DNA from: a bacterium
Lineage (GTDB): Bacteria > B130-G9
Reading direction: 5' to 3'
DNA: 45,343 bases
NCBI GenBank assembly: GCA_035527515.1
Contig: DATLAJ010000071.1
Coordinates: 1-45,343, forward strand
Positions 17,316-24,779 of this stretch are shown one piece after another (position 1 is the stretch's first letter; every line of letters starts with the position of its first letter). A program made the position numbers and the translations under genes. The notes under the pieces are model-generated. The model searched no databases and was not told the origin of the DNA. It saw nothing but the letters and a program-made list of their open reading frames with translations.

Positions 17316-17388
17316 GGGAAGTTGCAGTGAACATCACTATATTTTGAACAAAGTATTTGTGCGACCACAATATGTCAAGGAGCGCGGC
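17316..17388. promoter_or_regulatory. Divergent promoter region between cca and the amidohydrolase
   Basis: The 73 bp gap is AT-rich relative to its surroundings. On minus a perfect TTGACA (17378-17373) stands 17 bp from TACTTT (17355-17350), a weak -10. On plus TTGAAC (17344-17349) stands 18 bp from CAATAT (17368-17373). Both are only candidates. AAGGAG at 17377-17382 is the ribosome binding site for the GTG start at 17389. Confidence 0.35.
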
Positions 17389-18927
17389 GTGCTGATTGTA
17401 GATGCAAACCTCGAGCTGGCAGGCTTTGGTGAGGGACTCTGCTCGATCCGAATCAAAGGCCCACGAATTGAGAGCATCCAGCCTTTGCAGCCGCTTCGGC
17501 GGAGTAGGCTTGGCGCCTCGTCCGGCGTCGAGCTGGACGACGACGTGATCGACGCTCAGGGCAGGATCGTTCTCCCCGGCTTCATAGACGCCCACGCACA
17601 CCTTCTCTCCGGGGAGTTTGACACTCTGACGGTCGATTTTGCCGCAACAGCCGACGTGGATGAGATGCTCTCGATGGTCCAACAGAAGGCAGCCGAACTG
17701 GAGCGGGAGAAGTTCGTGGTCGGCGTCAACTGGGATGACTCTAAGGTTCGAGGTATCGAGAGACTGAACCGCGATCTATTGGACGCAGTCGGCGTCCCGA
17801 ATCCTATCTTCCTACAGCGAGTCTGCGGGCACATAGCTCTTGTCAACTCACGTGCGCTCGAGGTCCTGTATTCAGCGCCCAACTTTCGTGAAATCAGCTC
17901 GCACGTTGACCGTGAACGCGGTGAGATAAGTGAGGATGCCATTCATCTGATGCGGCGGTTAGTGCCGATCGAGCATTCTGACCGCGTCAAGGGAGTGAGG
18001 CGGGCAATTGACGAGGCGCTGTCGCTCGGGGTGACGAGCATCTGCGAGATGCACGCTTTGCCGAATCAGTTCGCCGCGCTTCGGGACGCTGCAAGTGATA
18101 TCGAGATATTTGTCTATATGGACTACATCTCGGAGACAAGTTTCGCAGAGTTGGAGCGGCTCGAGCCATCGGAGCTCTGCCGGCCTGTCGGGCTCAAGCT
18201 AGTGGCGGATGGCTCTATCGGCGCCCGCACTGCGGCGGTTTCGAGGCCATACTGGGGCACAGACGAGCATGGCGAGCTGCTACTATCGAGGGAGAAGACC
18301 GCTGCCGTGGCAAGAGAGGCTTTGGCACGAGGCGTCCAGCTCGCCGTTCATGCGATCGGCGACAGGGCGATTGACGCTGTGGTTGGGGCGTTCGAGGATG
18401 CTGGGGTGAGTTCTTTCCCCGATCACAGACACCGAATCGAGCATCTGGAGATTCTGCCCGAGCCGCTTGATGAGCACTTGGAGCGGCTTTGCCGCAGTGG
18501 GCTTGTGGCGTCGATGCAGCCGGGCTTCATCACGACTTGGGGGCGGCATGAGGATGGCCTTTACGGTGAGCGATTTGGGCCTAGGTGGGCCGAAACGAAC
18601 GCATTTGGCCCGTTGGCGAGGGCAGGCGTGCCTCTTTGTTTTGGCTCAGATTCAATGCCCATTGGCCCGATCTATGGCCTTCGGGGAGCAGTGAGGCATC
18701 CTTTCCCGGACTTTGCGATGCCGCTTGCCGACGCAATCAGTGCGCACACCGCCGGCGGGGCATTTGCCGTCCGACAGGAGGCTCGCCTGGGCCGCATTCA
18801 AGAGGGGATGGCCGCGGACCTCGTGGTCCTCACGTGCAGGGATGCGAGCGAGCTGCTCGAGTCGCACGTGGCGGCGACAATCAAGGGTGGGCGAGTGGTT
18901 TGTGCAGCTGAGGGTGTGGCTTCTTAG
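17389..18927 (+). CDS. YtcJ-type metal-dependent amidohydrolase
   Basis: The GTG at 17389 lies six bases after AAGGAG and gives the usual opening beta strand (MLIVDANLEL); a longer frame to 17065 only reads antisense through cca. Landmarks of the amidohydrolase_3 family follow: VIDAQGRIVLPGFIDAHAH (metal ligands His69 and His71), a GLKLVADGSIGARTA segment with the bridging-ligand region, HAIGDRAID, HRIEHLE and FGSDSMPIGP. Members hydrolyse amide or cyclic amide bonds in the cytoplasm; the true substrate is rarely known. Residues 32-42, just before the VIDAQGR strand, are encoded by an inserted palindromic repeat. Length 512 aa. nagZ begins 13 bp downstream. Confidence 0.88.
   Translation: MLIVDANLELAGFGEGLCSIRIKGPRIESIQPLQPLRRSRLGASSGVELDDDVIDAQGRIVLPGFIDAHAHLLSGEFDTLTVDFAATADVDEMLSMVQQKAAELEREKFVVGVNWDDSKVRGIERLNRDLLDAVGVPNPIFLQRVCGHIALVNSRALEVLYSAPNFREISSHVDRERGEISEDAIHLMRRLVPIEHSDRVKGVRRAIDEALSLGVTSICEMHALPNQFAALRDAASDIEIFVYMDYISETSFAELERLEPSELCRPVGLKLVADGSIGARTAAVSRPYWGTDEHGELLLSREKTAAVAREALARGVQLAVHAIGDRAIDAVVGAFEDAGVSSFPDHRHRIEHLEILPEPLDEHLERLCRSGLVASMQPGFITTWGRHEDGLYGERFGPRWAETNAFGPLARAGVPLCFGSDSMPIGPIYGLRGAVRHPFPDFAMPLADAISAHTAGGAFAVRQEARLGRIQEGMAADLVVLTCRDASELLESHVAATIKGGRVVCAAEGVAS
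17482..17514 (+). repeat. Palindromic repeat inserted in frame in the amidohydrolase gene
   Basis: This is the plus-strand partner of the copy at 17232-17264, with two mismatches over 33 bases. It encodes residues 32-42 of the amidohydrolase, in a loop where the family normally passes directly to the V-I-D-A strand. The insert keeps the frame and introduces no stop. The two copies are in opposite orientation and flank the divergent start region. Confidence 0.75.
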
Positions 18928-18940
18928 GCAGTGGGGCTGA

Positions 18941-20569
18941 ATGAACGAGCAGGTTGAGCAAAGGCAGCGGGCGACCGAGAAGTTGATCGCCAGCATGAGC
19001 ATGGAGCAGCTGGTCGGGCAGCTCCTGGTTACAGGTTTCGAGGGCGTTGAGGCGCCTCAACTCCTGAAGGACCATATCCGAAATCACCTGGTCGGAGGCG
19101 TCATACTCTTCCGGCGAAATATCTTTGACGCCGATCAGACGCAATACCTCACTAGAAGCCTTCAGGAGACTGCCAGCGGGGCCGGGGAAGAGCTGCCGAT
19201 GTTAATCATGATAGACCAAGAGGGGGGGAGGGTTACACGTTTTGATTTCGCGGGCAGGCTTCCGTCTGCGATGGCCCTGGGCGCTGCTGGCTCACGCTCT
19301 TACACCTATATTGCGGGCCAAAGCTGCGGGAAGGTTCTCTGCGCCCTCGGGATAAACGTGAACTGTGCGCCGGTTCTTGATGTGCTGACGAACTCGAAGA
19401 ACACGTGCATCGGCACGAGGTCTTTCGGGAGCGATCCCGAACGTGTCGCGGAGCTAGGGGCTCAATACATAAACGGCCTTCAGTCGGCGGATGTCATGGC
19501 AGTAGCCAAGCATTTTCCCGGATTGGGCGCCGCCTCATTCGATACGCATCTTGGGCCTGCCCGAGTTGACAAGACGGTTGATGAGCTCCTCGAGTGCGAC
19601 CTCAAGCCCTTTGAGGAGGCCTTCCGATATGGCGTTGCGATGGTGATGGCGACCCACGCGGAGTATCCCAAGCTTCCACGGGACGGCGAGCTTCCCGCGT
19701 CGCTATCACCCTATATTCTCACGGACCTCTTGCGGGGCAGGCTGGATTTCCGCGGGCCGGCCGTCACGGACGACCTTTCGATGGGCGCGGTCGCGGGAAG
19801 ATATGGCCTCGCCGAGGCTGCGGTTCAGGCGATTACGGCTGGGGCTGACCTCCTGCTGTTCTGCCACAACCTCGACGAGATCGAAGCCGTCCACAGTGCC
19901 ATCATGTCTGCGATCATAGGTGGGGAGTTGCCGTCCGAGCGCGTGCTGGAGGCGGCCATTAGAGTGCTGTGGCTGAGGGCCGAACTCAAGGACAGGAGTG
20001 CACGAGCTGCAAAGGCCCCCTCGCTCTCGCTCGACGACCTCGGCCCTGATATGCAAGAGCTTATGTTCCACGAAATCGCCGAGAATGCTATCTGCGTCGT
20101 CAAGGATGAGAAGGGGCTCCTGCCGGTCGATGCCGATTCGAGCGTCTTAGTCGTCCTTCCGGGGCTCGAGCGCTTGTTCAACCTTCAGTCCTCACAGAAG
20201 TTACGCTCGCTTCGGGATGCTATGCTGGACTATTTCGAGACCGTGTCCGAGGCGATATACGACCTGGACTCACCCTCGAGTGGGCAGGTGAACGATGTGC
20301 TCAGGAAGGCCAACGCCGCTGACGTAGTGGTATTCTGCACGTTCTCGGCAGGCTCCCACCCCAGGCAGCTTGCACTTGGCAAAAAAGTATCGTTGCTGGA
20401 CAAGCCCCGCATTCTCGTCGCGCTCGACGAGCCGTTCGACTTGAGCCTTCTGAAAGGCTTCGGGACCACGATCGCGGCCTTCGGATTCGCCGAGCCCACG
20501 TTCAGAGCGCTTGCCTCGATCATCGCTGGCGAATCATCGCCCGGCGGAAGAATGCCGGTAGAGATATGA
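18941..20569 (+). CDS. nagZ: Beta-N-acetylhexosaminidase, glycoside hydrolase family 3
   Basis: The GH3 catalytic domain is complete: IDQEGGRVTRF, the NagZ-type catalytic dyad loop KHFPGLGAASFDTH (the Asp-His pair that acts as acid/base), and TDDLSMGA with the nucleophile Asp. A GH3 C-terminal alpha/beta domain (about 375-542) follows. Such enzymes remove N-acetylglucosamine from muropeptides or other beta-linked GlcNAc; without a signal peptide this one would be cytosolic and act in peptidoglycan recycling. Two-domain forms are common outside Proteobacteria, where the enzyme is ~340 aa. It follows the amidohydrolase by 13 bp and precedes holB and murA, so an envelope-precursor context is plausible. 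The ATG is at 18941. Confidence 0.9.
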   Translation: MNEQVEQRQRATEKLIASMSMEQLVGQLLVTGFEGVEAPQLLKDHIRNHLVGGVILFRRNIFDADQTQYLTRSLQETASGAGEELPMLIMIDQEGGRVTRFDFAGRLPSAMALGAAGSRSYTYIAGQSCGKVLCALGINVNCAPVLDVLTNSKNTCIGTRSFGSDPERVAELGAQYINGLQSADVMAVAKHFPGLGAASFDTHLGPARVDKTVDELLECDLKPFEEAFRYGVAMVMATHAEYPKLPRDGELPASLSPYILTDLLRGRLDFRGPAVTDDLSMGAVAGRYGLAEAAVQAITAGADLLLFCHNLDEIEAVHSAIMSAIIGGELPSERVLEAAIRVLWLRAELKDRSARAAKAPSLSLDDLGPDMQELMFHEIAENAICVVKDEKGLLPVDADSSVLVVLPGLERLFNLQSSQKLRSLRDAMLDYFETVSEAIYDLDSPSSGQVNDVLRKANAADVVVFCTFSAGSHPRQLALGKKVSLLDKPRILVALDEPFDLSLLKGFGTTIAAFGFAEPTFRALASIIAGESSPGGRMPVEI

Positions 20570-20664
20570 TAGAGATCGAGAACGGCATGAACGAGAGCCC
20601 GGTGACTCCTCGTCGCATCGATTCAGTCCCGTCCGCAGATATGGTGTCAGACGATGTTCTCTAG
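20566..20664 (+). CDS. Possible 32-codon linker peptide between nagZ and holB
   Basis: The ATG overlaps the nagZ stop codon as ATGA, and the stop TAG lies 10 bp inside the holB gene, so the frame exactly bridges the 84 bp gap. The product would be acidic and without recognisable features (starts MIEIENGMNESP). It could couple translation from nagZ to holB, which lacks a good ribosome binding site, or be chance. Confidence 0.25.
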   Translation: MIEIENGMNESPVTPRRIDSVPSADMVSDDVL

Positions 20665-22009
20665 CATTTTTGGGCAGGACCGGGTGCTTCAGTCGCTGGA
20701 TCGCAGCATCGCAGAAGGACGCGTCGCAAACACGTATCTCTTCGCTGGGCCGGCCGGGGTGGGGAAGCGGACGACTGCCTTCGACATGGCCCGCGTTCTG
20801 CTGTGTGAAAGCCCTGGGAACGGCATCGCTTGCGGCTCGTGTCCCTCGTGCAAGAGGACCGCCCATTTCCCAGAGATACACCCGTCTCTGTTGGTGTTTC
20901 GGGACGTCTTGGTGCCGAGCGCTGTTGTCAGAGGCGAGATAATGCACGTCGCCGGCTACGAGGAGGGGCAGCAAGCCCAATACCTTGACGCGATGGCTGC
21001 TCTGTCGGAGTTGGGCCTCATTCAGTTTAGCCCCTCAGCAGGACAGGGCCTGGGTCAGGTCGATTGCTATGAGAGAACACAGGCGGCGGTGTTCGAGAGG
21101 GCCGACTCAAAGGTGGTCTCCATCGCCGCAATTGACCGCACCATCGACTTAATCCAAAAGGAAACTCGAAGGGGCGTCGATCCACACGTTATCAGGCTCG
21201 CTGAGCACATCTTCAGAAACACCACCGAGGGGCTGTATCAGGGAACGATTAAGATATGGGCGATACGCAATGTCCTCCAGCAGCGCCTCGCCACCGGGCC
21301 GCTTTTGGGGCCGCGACACATCTGCATCATCGATGACGCCCACAAGATGCAGGAGCCTGCCCAAAACTGCCTCCTGAAAACGCTTGAGGAGCCGCCGCTT
21401 GGAACGGTGATCATACTCGTCTCGGAGAACCCGTCGGCCCTCTTGCCTACCATACTTTCTCGCTGCCAGCTCGCCAACTTCGAGCGACTTCCCACCGATT
21501 CGATCGAGCGTTTTCTGACCGAAAGGCGGGGGCTCGCCCGGGACATTGCGCCGATCATCGCCTCGTTTGCGGCGGGCAGCCTGGGCCGGGCGATCTTGGT
21601 TGATCCGGATGAGTTCTTGAGGCGCCGCACGGCCGCGTCCAGCATAGTCGATTGCGTAATTGGCAGGAAGATCGAGGCCCTGTTCTCCGTGCTTGACGGT
21701 GCTCTCGGTGATGCCGCGAGCTCCAGGGCCAAGCAGAGGCAATCGGCTCTCGAGCTGCTGGACATGCTCTCGGTCTTGGTTCGTGATGCGATGGTTCGCA
21801 AGGAGGGCGGTGAGAACGCAAAGGGCATATCCCCCAGCGACGCCGGTGTCATCTCGCTGTCGGACGCCTACGGTGTTTCGATGCTTCTCAGGCTTGACCA
21901 GGCGGTTCGACAGGCCCGGGAAAAGATCGCCGGCAACGCCAACATCCGGCTTGCGCTTGAGGCGATGGTTTTGGGCTATTGGCTTAAAACTGCCAAATCC
22001 AGGGCGTGA
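20654..22009 (+). CDS. holB: DNA polymerase III delta-prime-like clamp-loader subunit with an insertion
   Basis: The AAA+ clamp-loader features are clear: GPAGVGKRT (Walker A, 32-40), a four-cysteine zinc module (Cys51, 60, 63, 66), ICIIDDAHKM (Walker B, 223-232) and the SRC sensor motif (269-271). Delta-prime works with DnaX and HolA to load the sliding clamp. An apparent insertion of ~110 residues (about 84-200) separates the zinc module (ending EIHPSLLVF) from the helix before Walker B, where delta-prime and DnaX proteins normally have only ~20-30 residues. The insert is helical-looking and charged, with no motif I recognise. The intact Walker A lysine and the zinc module also leave a short DnaX-like identity possible. 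451 aa, against ~330 usual for HolB. Confidence 0.82.
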   Translation: MFSSIFGQDRVLQSLDRSIAEGRVANTYLFAGPAGVGKRTTAFDMARVLLCESPGNGIACGSCPSCKRTAHFPEIHPSLLVFRDVLVPSAVVRGEIMHVAGYEEGQQAQYLDAMAALSELGLIQFSPSAGQGLGQVDCYERTQAAVFERADSKVVSIAAIDRTIDLIQKETRRGVDPHVIRLAEHIFRNTTEGLYQGTIKIWAIRNVLQQRLATGPLLGPRHICIIDDAHKMQEPAQNCLLKTLEEPPLGTVIILVSENPSALLPTILSRCQLANFERLPTDSIERFLTERRGLARDIAPIIASFAAGSLGRAILVDPDEFLRRRTAASSIVDCVIGRKIEALFSVLDGALGDAASSRAKQRQSALELLDMLSVLVRDAMVRKEGGENAKGISPSDAGVISLSDAYGVSMLLRLDQAVRQAREKIAGNANIRLALEAMVLGYWLKTAKSRA

Positions 22010-22085
22010 ATACCAGATGCGGCGGCGCTTGGAGCGCCAGTCATCGGTGTCGATTTTTGGTTCAGACCTCATTCTGTTCCGGCTA

Positions 22086-22114
22086 TTGCGGTGCCGATCT
22101 CATAGTGGTCTTAT
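22086..22114 (+). promoter_or_regulatory. Weak candidate promoter for murA
   Basis: TTGCGG (22086-22091) and TCTTAT (22109-22114) are 17 bp apart in the 169 bp gap before murA. The matches are 3 of 6 and 4 of 6, so this is only a candidate. Confidence 0.22.
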
Positions 22115-22178
22115 AGATACATAGTCTCGACGCTGCTAGTTTATCAACGACCACAATTGATGGAAGTAACGATCAACG

Positions 22179-23441
22179 ATGGAAAATCTCATCATAAAAG
22201 GAGGTAAGCGGCTTTCGGGAACGGTCCTGACCTCGGGCGCTAAGAACGCCGCTCTTCCGATACTTGCGGCCACTATACTGACGGAGGGCAAGACTCGTCT
22301 TCTCAACGTTCCAGACGTTGTTGACATAGATTCGATGTGCAAGCTCCTATCGAACCTGGGGGTCGCTGTCTCGAGTCCCGACTCAGACCGCCACACCATT
22401 GAGCTTAACATAGGCCACCTCTCGCGGCTTGAGGCGCCGTACGATCTTGTCCGGAAGATGCGCGCGTCCGTGATAGTTCTGGGCCCAATGCTGGCCAAGT
22501 ATGGACATGCTCGCGTGTCAATGCCGGGGGGATGTGCGATCGGAGAACGGCCTATTAACATGCACCTTGCGGCGCTAGCAAAGATGGGAGCGAGTATCGA
22601 GATCGACCACGGCTACGTCGAGGCGACGGCCAAGCGACTCGTGGGCACGAGCATAAACCTGGACTACCCCACTGTCGGCGGCACTGAGAACATAATATGT
22701 GCCGCGGCGCTCGCTAGGGGCACCACCGTCATCGACAATGCGGCGAGGGAGCCAGAGATCGTTGATCTGGCCGATTTTTTGAACAAGGCGGGCGCGAAGG
22801 TGTCCGGCGCTGGGACGCATCAGGTCATCGTCGATGGCGTCGATACGCTTAGCGGTGTTGAGCACAGCATCATACCCGACCGGATCGAGGCGGGGACATA
22901 CGCGCTTGCGGCGGCCATAACTGGAGGCGAAGTTACGGTCTCGGGCTGTAACCCGAACCATCTCGGCGCCCCTCTGGAGAAGCTTCTTGAGGCAGGCTGC
23001 GAAATCGCGACGTCGCGGGACTCACTTACGGTCAAAGCCACCGGTCGAGCTAGGCCGGTCAGTATCACGACGCAGCCTTATCCGGGCTATCCGACCGACC
23101 TTCAGGCGCAGTGGTTGGCGTTCATGACGCTGGCCGACGGGTCAAGCATCATCAAGGAGACGGTGTTTGAGCGGCGGTTCACGCATGTGCAGGAGCTGAG
23201 GCGCATGGGTGCAAAGATCACAGTCGATGGGGACACGGCGGTCGTAACCGGAGTCGAGAGGCTTCAGGGTGCGCCGGTTATGTGCACCGACATACGGGCC
23301 AGCGCCTCGTTGATTCTTGCTGGCCTTGCGGCCGAGAACTCGACTGTCATCTCGCGGGTCTATCACCTCGACCGCGGCTACGAGCGGATAGAGGAGAAGC
23401 TCCGACCGTTGGGCGCAGAGATCAGCCGAGAGCAAGTTTGA
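22179..23441 (+). CDS. murA: UDP-N-acetylglucosamine 1-carboxyvinyltransferase
   Basis: MurA adds enolpyruvate from PEP to UDP-GlcNAc, the first committed step of peptidoglycan synthesis, in the cytoplasm. The active-site pair Lys22-Asn23 sits in [11 protein letters not shown], the catalytic loop is [12 protein letters not shown] with Cys119 (the residue alkylated by fosfomycin, so the enzyme should be sensitive in principle), and the C-terminal [11 protein letters not shown] holds the conserved Asp. The final [16 protein letters not shown] motif is intact. 420 aa is the normal length. The ATG is 169 bp after holB, leaving room for its own promoter. The gene converges on the EcfT-like gene. 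Confidence 0.97.
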   Translation: MENLIIKGGKRLSGTVLTSGAKNAALPILAATILTEGKTRLLNVPDVVDIDSMCKLLSNLGVAVSSPDSDRHTIELNIGHLSRLEAPYDLVRKMRASVIVLGPMLAKYGHARVSMPGGCAIGERPINMHLAALAKMGASIEIDHGYVEATAKRLVGTSINLDYPTVGGTENIICAAALARGTTVIDNAAREPEIVDLADFLNKAGAKVSGAGTHQVIVDGVDTLSGVEHSIIPDRIEAGTYALAAAITGGEVTVSGCNPNHLGAPLEKLLEAGCEIATSRDSLTVKATGRARPVSITTQPYPGYPTDLQAQWLAFMTLADGSSIIKETVFERRFTHVQELRRMGAKITVDGDTAVVTGVERLQGAPVMCTDIRASASLILAGLAAENSTVISRVYHLDRGYERIEEKLRPLGAEISREQV

Positions 23442-23504
23442 GCTGGCCGTGAACTATTGATGGTCAAGGGCAGTGCTGGCGGTGGGCTTGGCGAATGCTC
23501 TGGT

Positions 23505-24257
23505 TCAGATAACGAGAATGGCAACGGTCAGCCCTGTGACGACGAGGAAGAGTGCTAGCTGGCCTGCGCTTGGCGGCCTGCGCTCGTTCAGCCATTTCTC
23601 GGGGCCACGATAGCCCCTGGTGGCGAGCCAGCCCGACACCTCGTCCGAACTTACCCAGAGCCTCTTCAGGGCAAAGCCCACGACCCTCGCCATGTTCCGG
23701 CGCGCCTTACCGTGCGAGCCGAGACCAAACCGTCCGGCCCTCGCCCTAGCGGCTATCCTCGCAGCTATTAGCTCATTCTTGCAGACGGGCAGAACCAAAA
23801 GTCCACTCGAGACAACTGAAACGAGGCTATGAGAGAAGGAGCCACGCCTTCTTGCAGCCGGCAGGACGGCGCCAATTGCGCGGGCCAAGTCGCGCGGCCT
23901 GGCTGAGCTGAACAGAAGCTTAGCGCCAGCCCACAAGGAGAGCACGGTCAGTGCAAGCCTTGCGCCTCGCTGACATCCCTGTGGCGAGAACTGGCCGTAA
24001 TCCGCTTCGCCGATAGCGAAGAACGAGTGCAGCACAAAGATTGTGGATGCAACGATGAGGACCGCGATGAGCGAATGTGGTCTCCGCGAAGACTCTTTTC
24101 TGAGAAGCGCAAAGAGCGATAGAAGCAACACGGCCAGGATGGCGAGCCTAATAACGTTCTTGGCGAAGACCAAGGATGCCGCAAGCGCTATGTAGTATAG
24201 GAGATTCAGCCTGGCGTCCTTGCCAAGTGCAAGACTGGCCCTCATGGCTGACGGCAC
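23505..24257 (-). CDS. EcfT/CbiQ-like transmembrane protein
   Basis: The 250 aa product has about five hydrophobic segments: two near the N terminus, one around 60-85, one around 100-120 and one at the C terminus. Between them lies a long basic cytoplasmic region with ARPRDLARAIGAVLPAARRR, IAARARAGRFG and ATRGYRGP, in positions where EcfT proteins carry coupling helices with Ala-Arg-Gly motifs. EcfT links the two ATPases and the substrate-binding S component of vitamin or metal importers. No EcfA or EcfS gene is in the window, so it is either an orphan T component or a relative with another job. Start is GTG 24257 or ATG 24245; the upstream gene ends 12 bp away, so it closes the envelope operon. 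Confidence 0.6.
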   Translation of the reverse strand: MPSAMRASLALGKDARLNLLYYIALAASLVFAKNVIRLAILAVLLLSLFALLRKESSRRPHSLIAVLIVASTIFVLHSFFAIGEADYGQFSPQGCQRGARLALTVLSLWAGAKLLFSSARPRDLARAIGAVLPAARRRGSFSHSLVSVVSSGLLVLPVCKNELIAARIAARARAGRFGLGSHGKARRNMARVVGFALKRLWVSSDEVSGWLATRGYRGPEKWLNERRPPSAGQLALFLVVTGLTVAILVI

Positions 24258-24269
24258 TCATCGGGCACG

Positions 24270-24779
24270 TCAGAGGCCGGGGTTGAACTCGGTAGCTCGG
24301 TCGAGCATCCAGACCGCTTGGCCGCCGGCTGGTGCTTCTGTGCGAGGTCGCTTGCTGAGGTGCAGTGTGGCTCTTGCGGCCTTCAACGGCTCGCCCAGGA
24401 TGAAGCCCCGCTTCCCCACGAACTGATCCATCCTGCCAACGTAGGCGCCAAGTAACCTGAAACGCAGTGTAATTGTTGCGCTCTCGCCCTCGACGTCGAT
24501 CTCGAGCTGCGAGATGGTAACTTTCAGGTCGTCCGCTCGAGCGAAAATCTGCTGCACGTGGGCCGCAAGCCGCGCCTTATTCACATGCTTTGGCTGATAC
24601 ACGAAATCATCGCTCACATGCCGCATGCAGCCGGCGAGGTCCTCATTCGCTATCGCCTGAGAGACCTCCTTGACGATAGCCTCGATGCGCTCCTCGTCGG
24701 TAACGATCAACCGGGAAACTCCCAAAAACAGGCCCACCGCGGCCAATATCACAGCCAGCACGATCAGAGACCGCTTCAT
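24270..24779 (-). CDS. Membrane-anchored NTF2-like protein of unknown function
   Basis: The ATG at 24779 overlaps the preceding TPR gene's stop as ATGA. The product (169 aa) opens with a single hydrophobic anchor (residues ~4-24), and the rest would be periplasmic. The segment RIEAIVKEVSQAIANEDLAGCMRH followed by VSDDFVYQP matches the helix-helix-strand opening of SnoaL/NTF2-like (DUF4440-type) folds, and LEIDVEGESATITLRFRL is a plausible central sheet strand. No catalytic residues can be assigned. Translational coupling to a large periplasmic TPR protein suggests they work together. Confidence 0.6.
   Translation of the reverse strand: MKRSLIVLAVILAAVGLFLGVSRLIVTDEERIEAIVKEVSQAIANEDLAGCMRHVSDDFVYQPKHVNKARLAAHVQQIFARADDLKVTISQLEIDVEGESATITLRFRLLGAYVGRMDQFVGKRGFILGEPLKAARATLHLSKRPRTEAPAGGQAVWMLDRATEFNPGL

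Noticed and set aside
17065-17388. Upstream extension of the amidohydrolase frame to 17065
   Set aside because: It would overlap cca antisense for 250 bp; a GTG with an ideal AAGGAG at 17389 gives the normal N terminus.
21149-22072. A 307-codon minus-strand frame across the clamp-loader gene
   Set aside because: Antisense to a gene with AAA+ motifs; its composition is Arg/Gly/Asp-rich and no family is recognisable.
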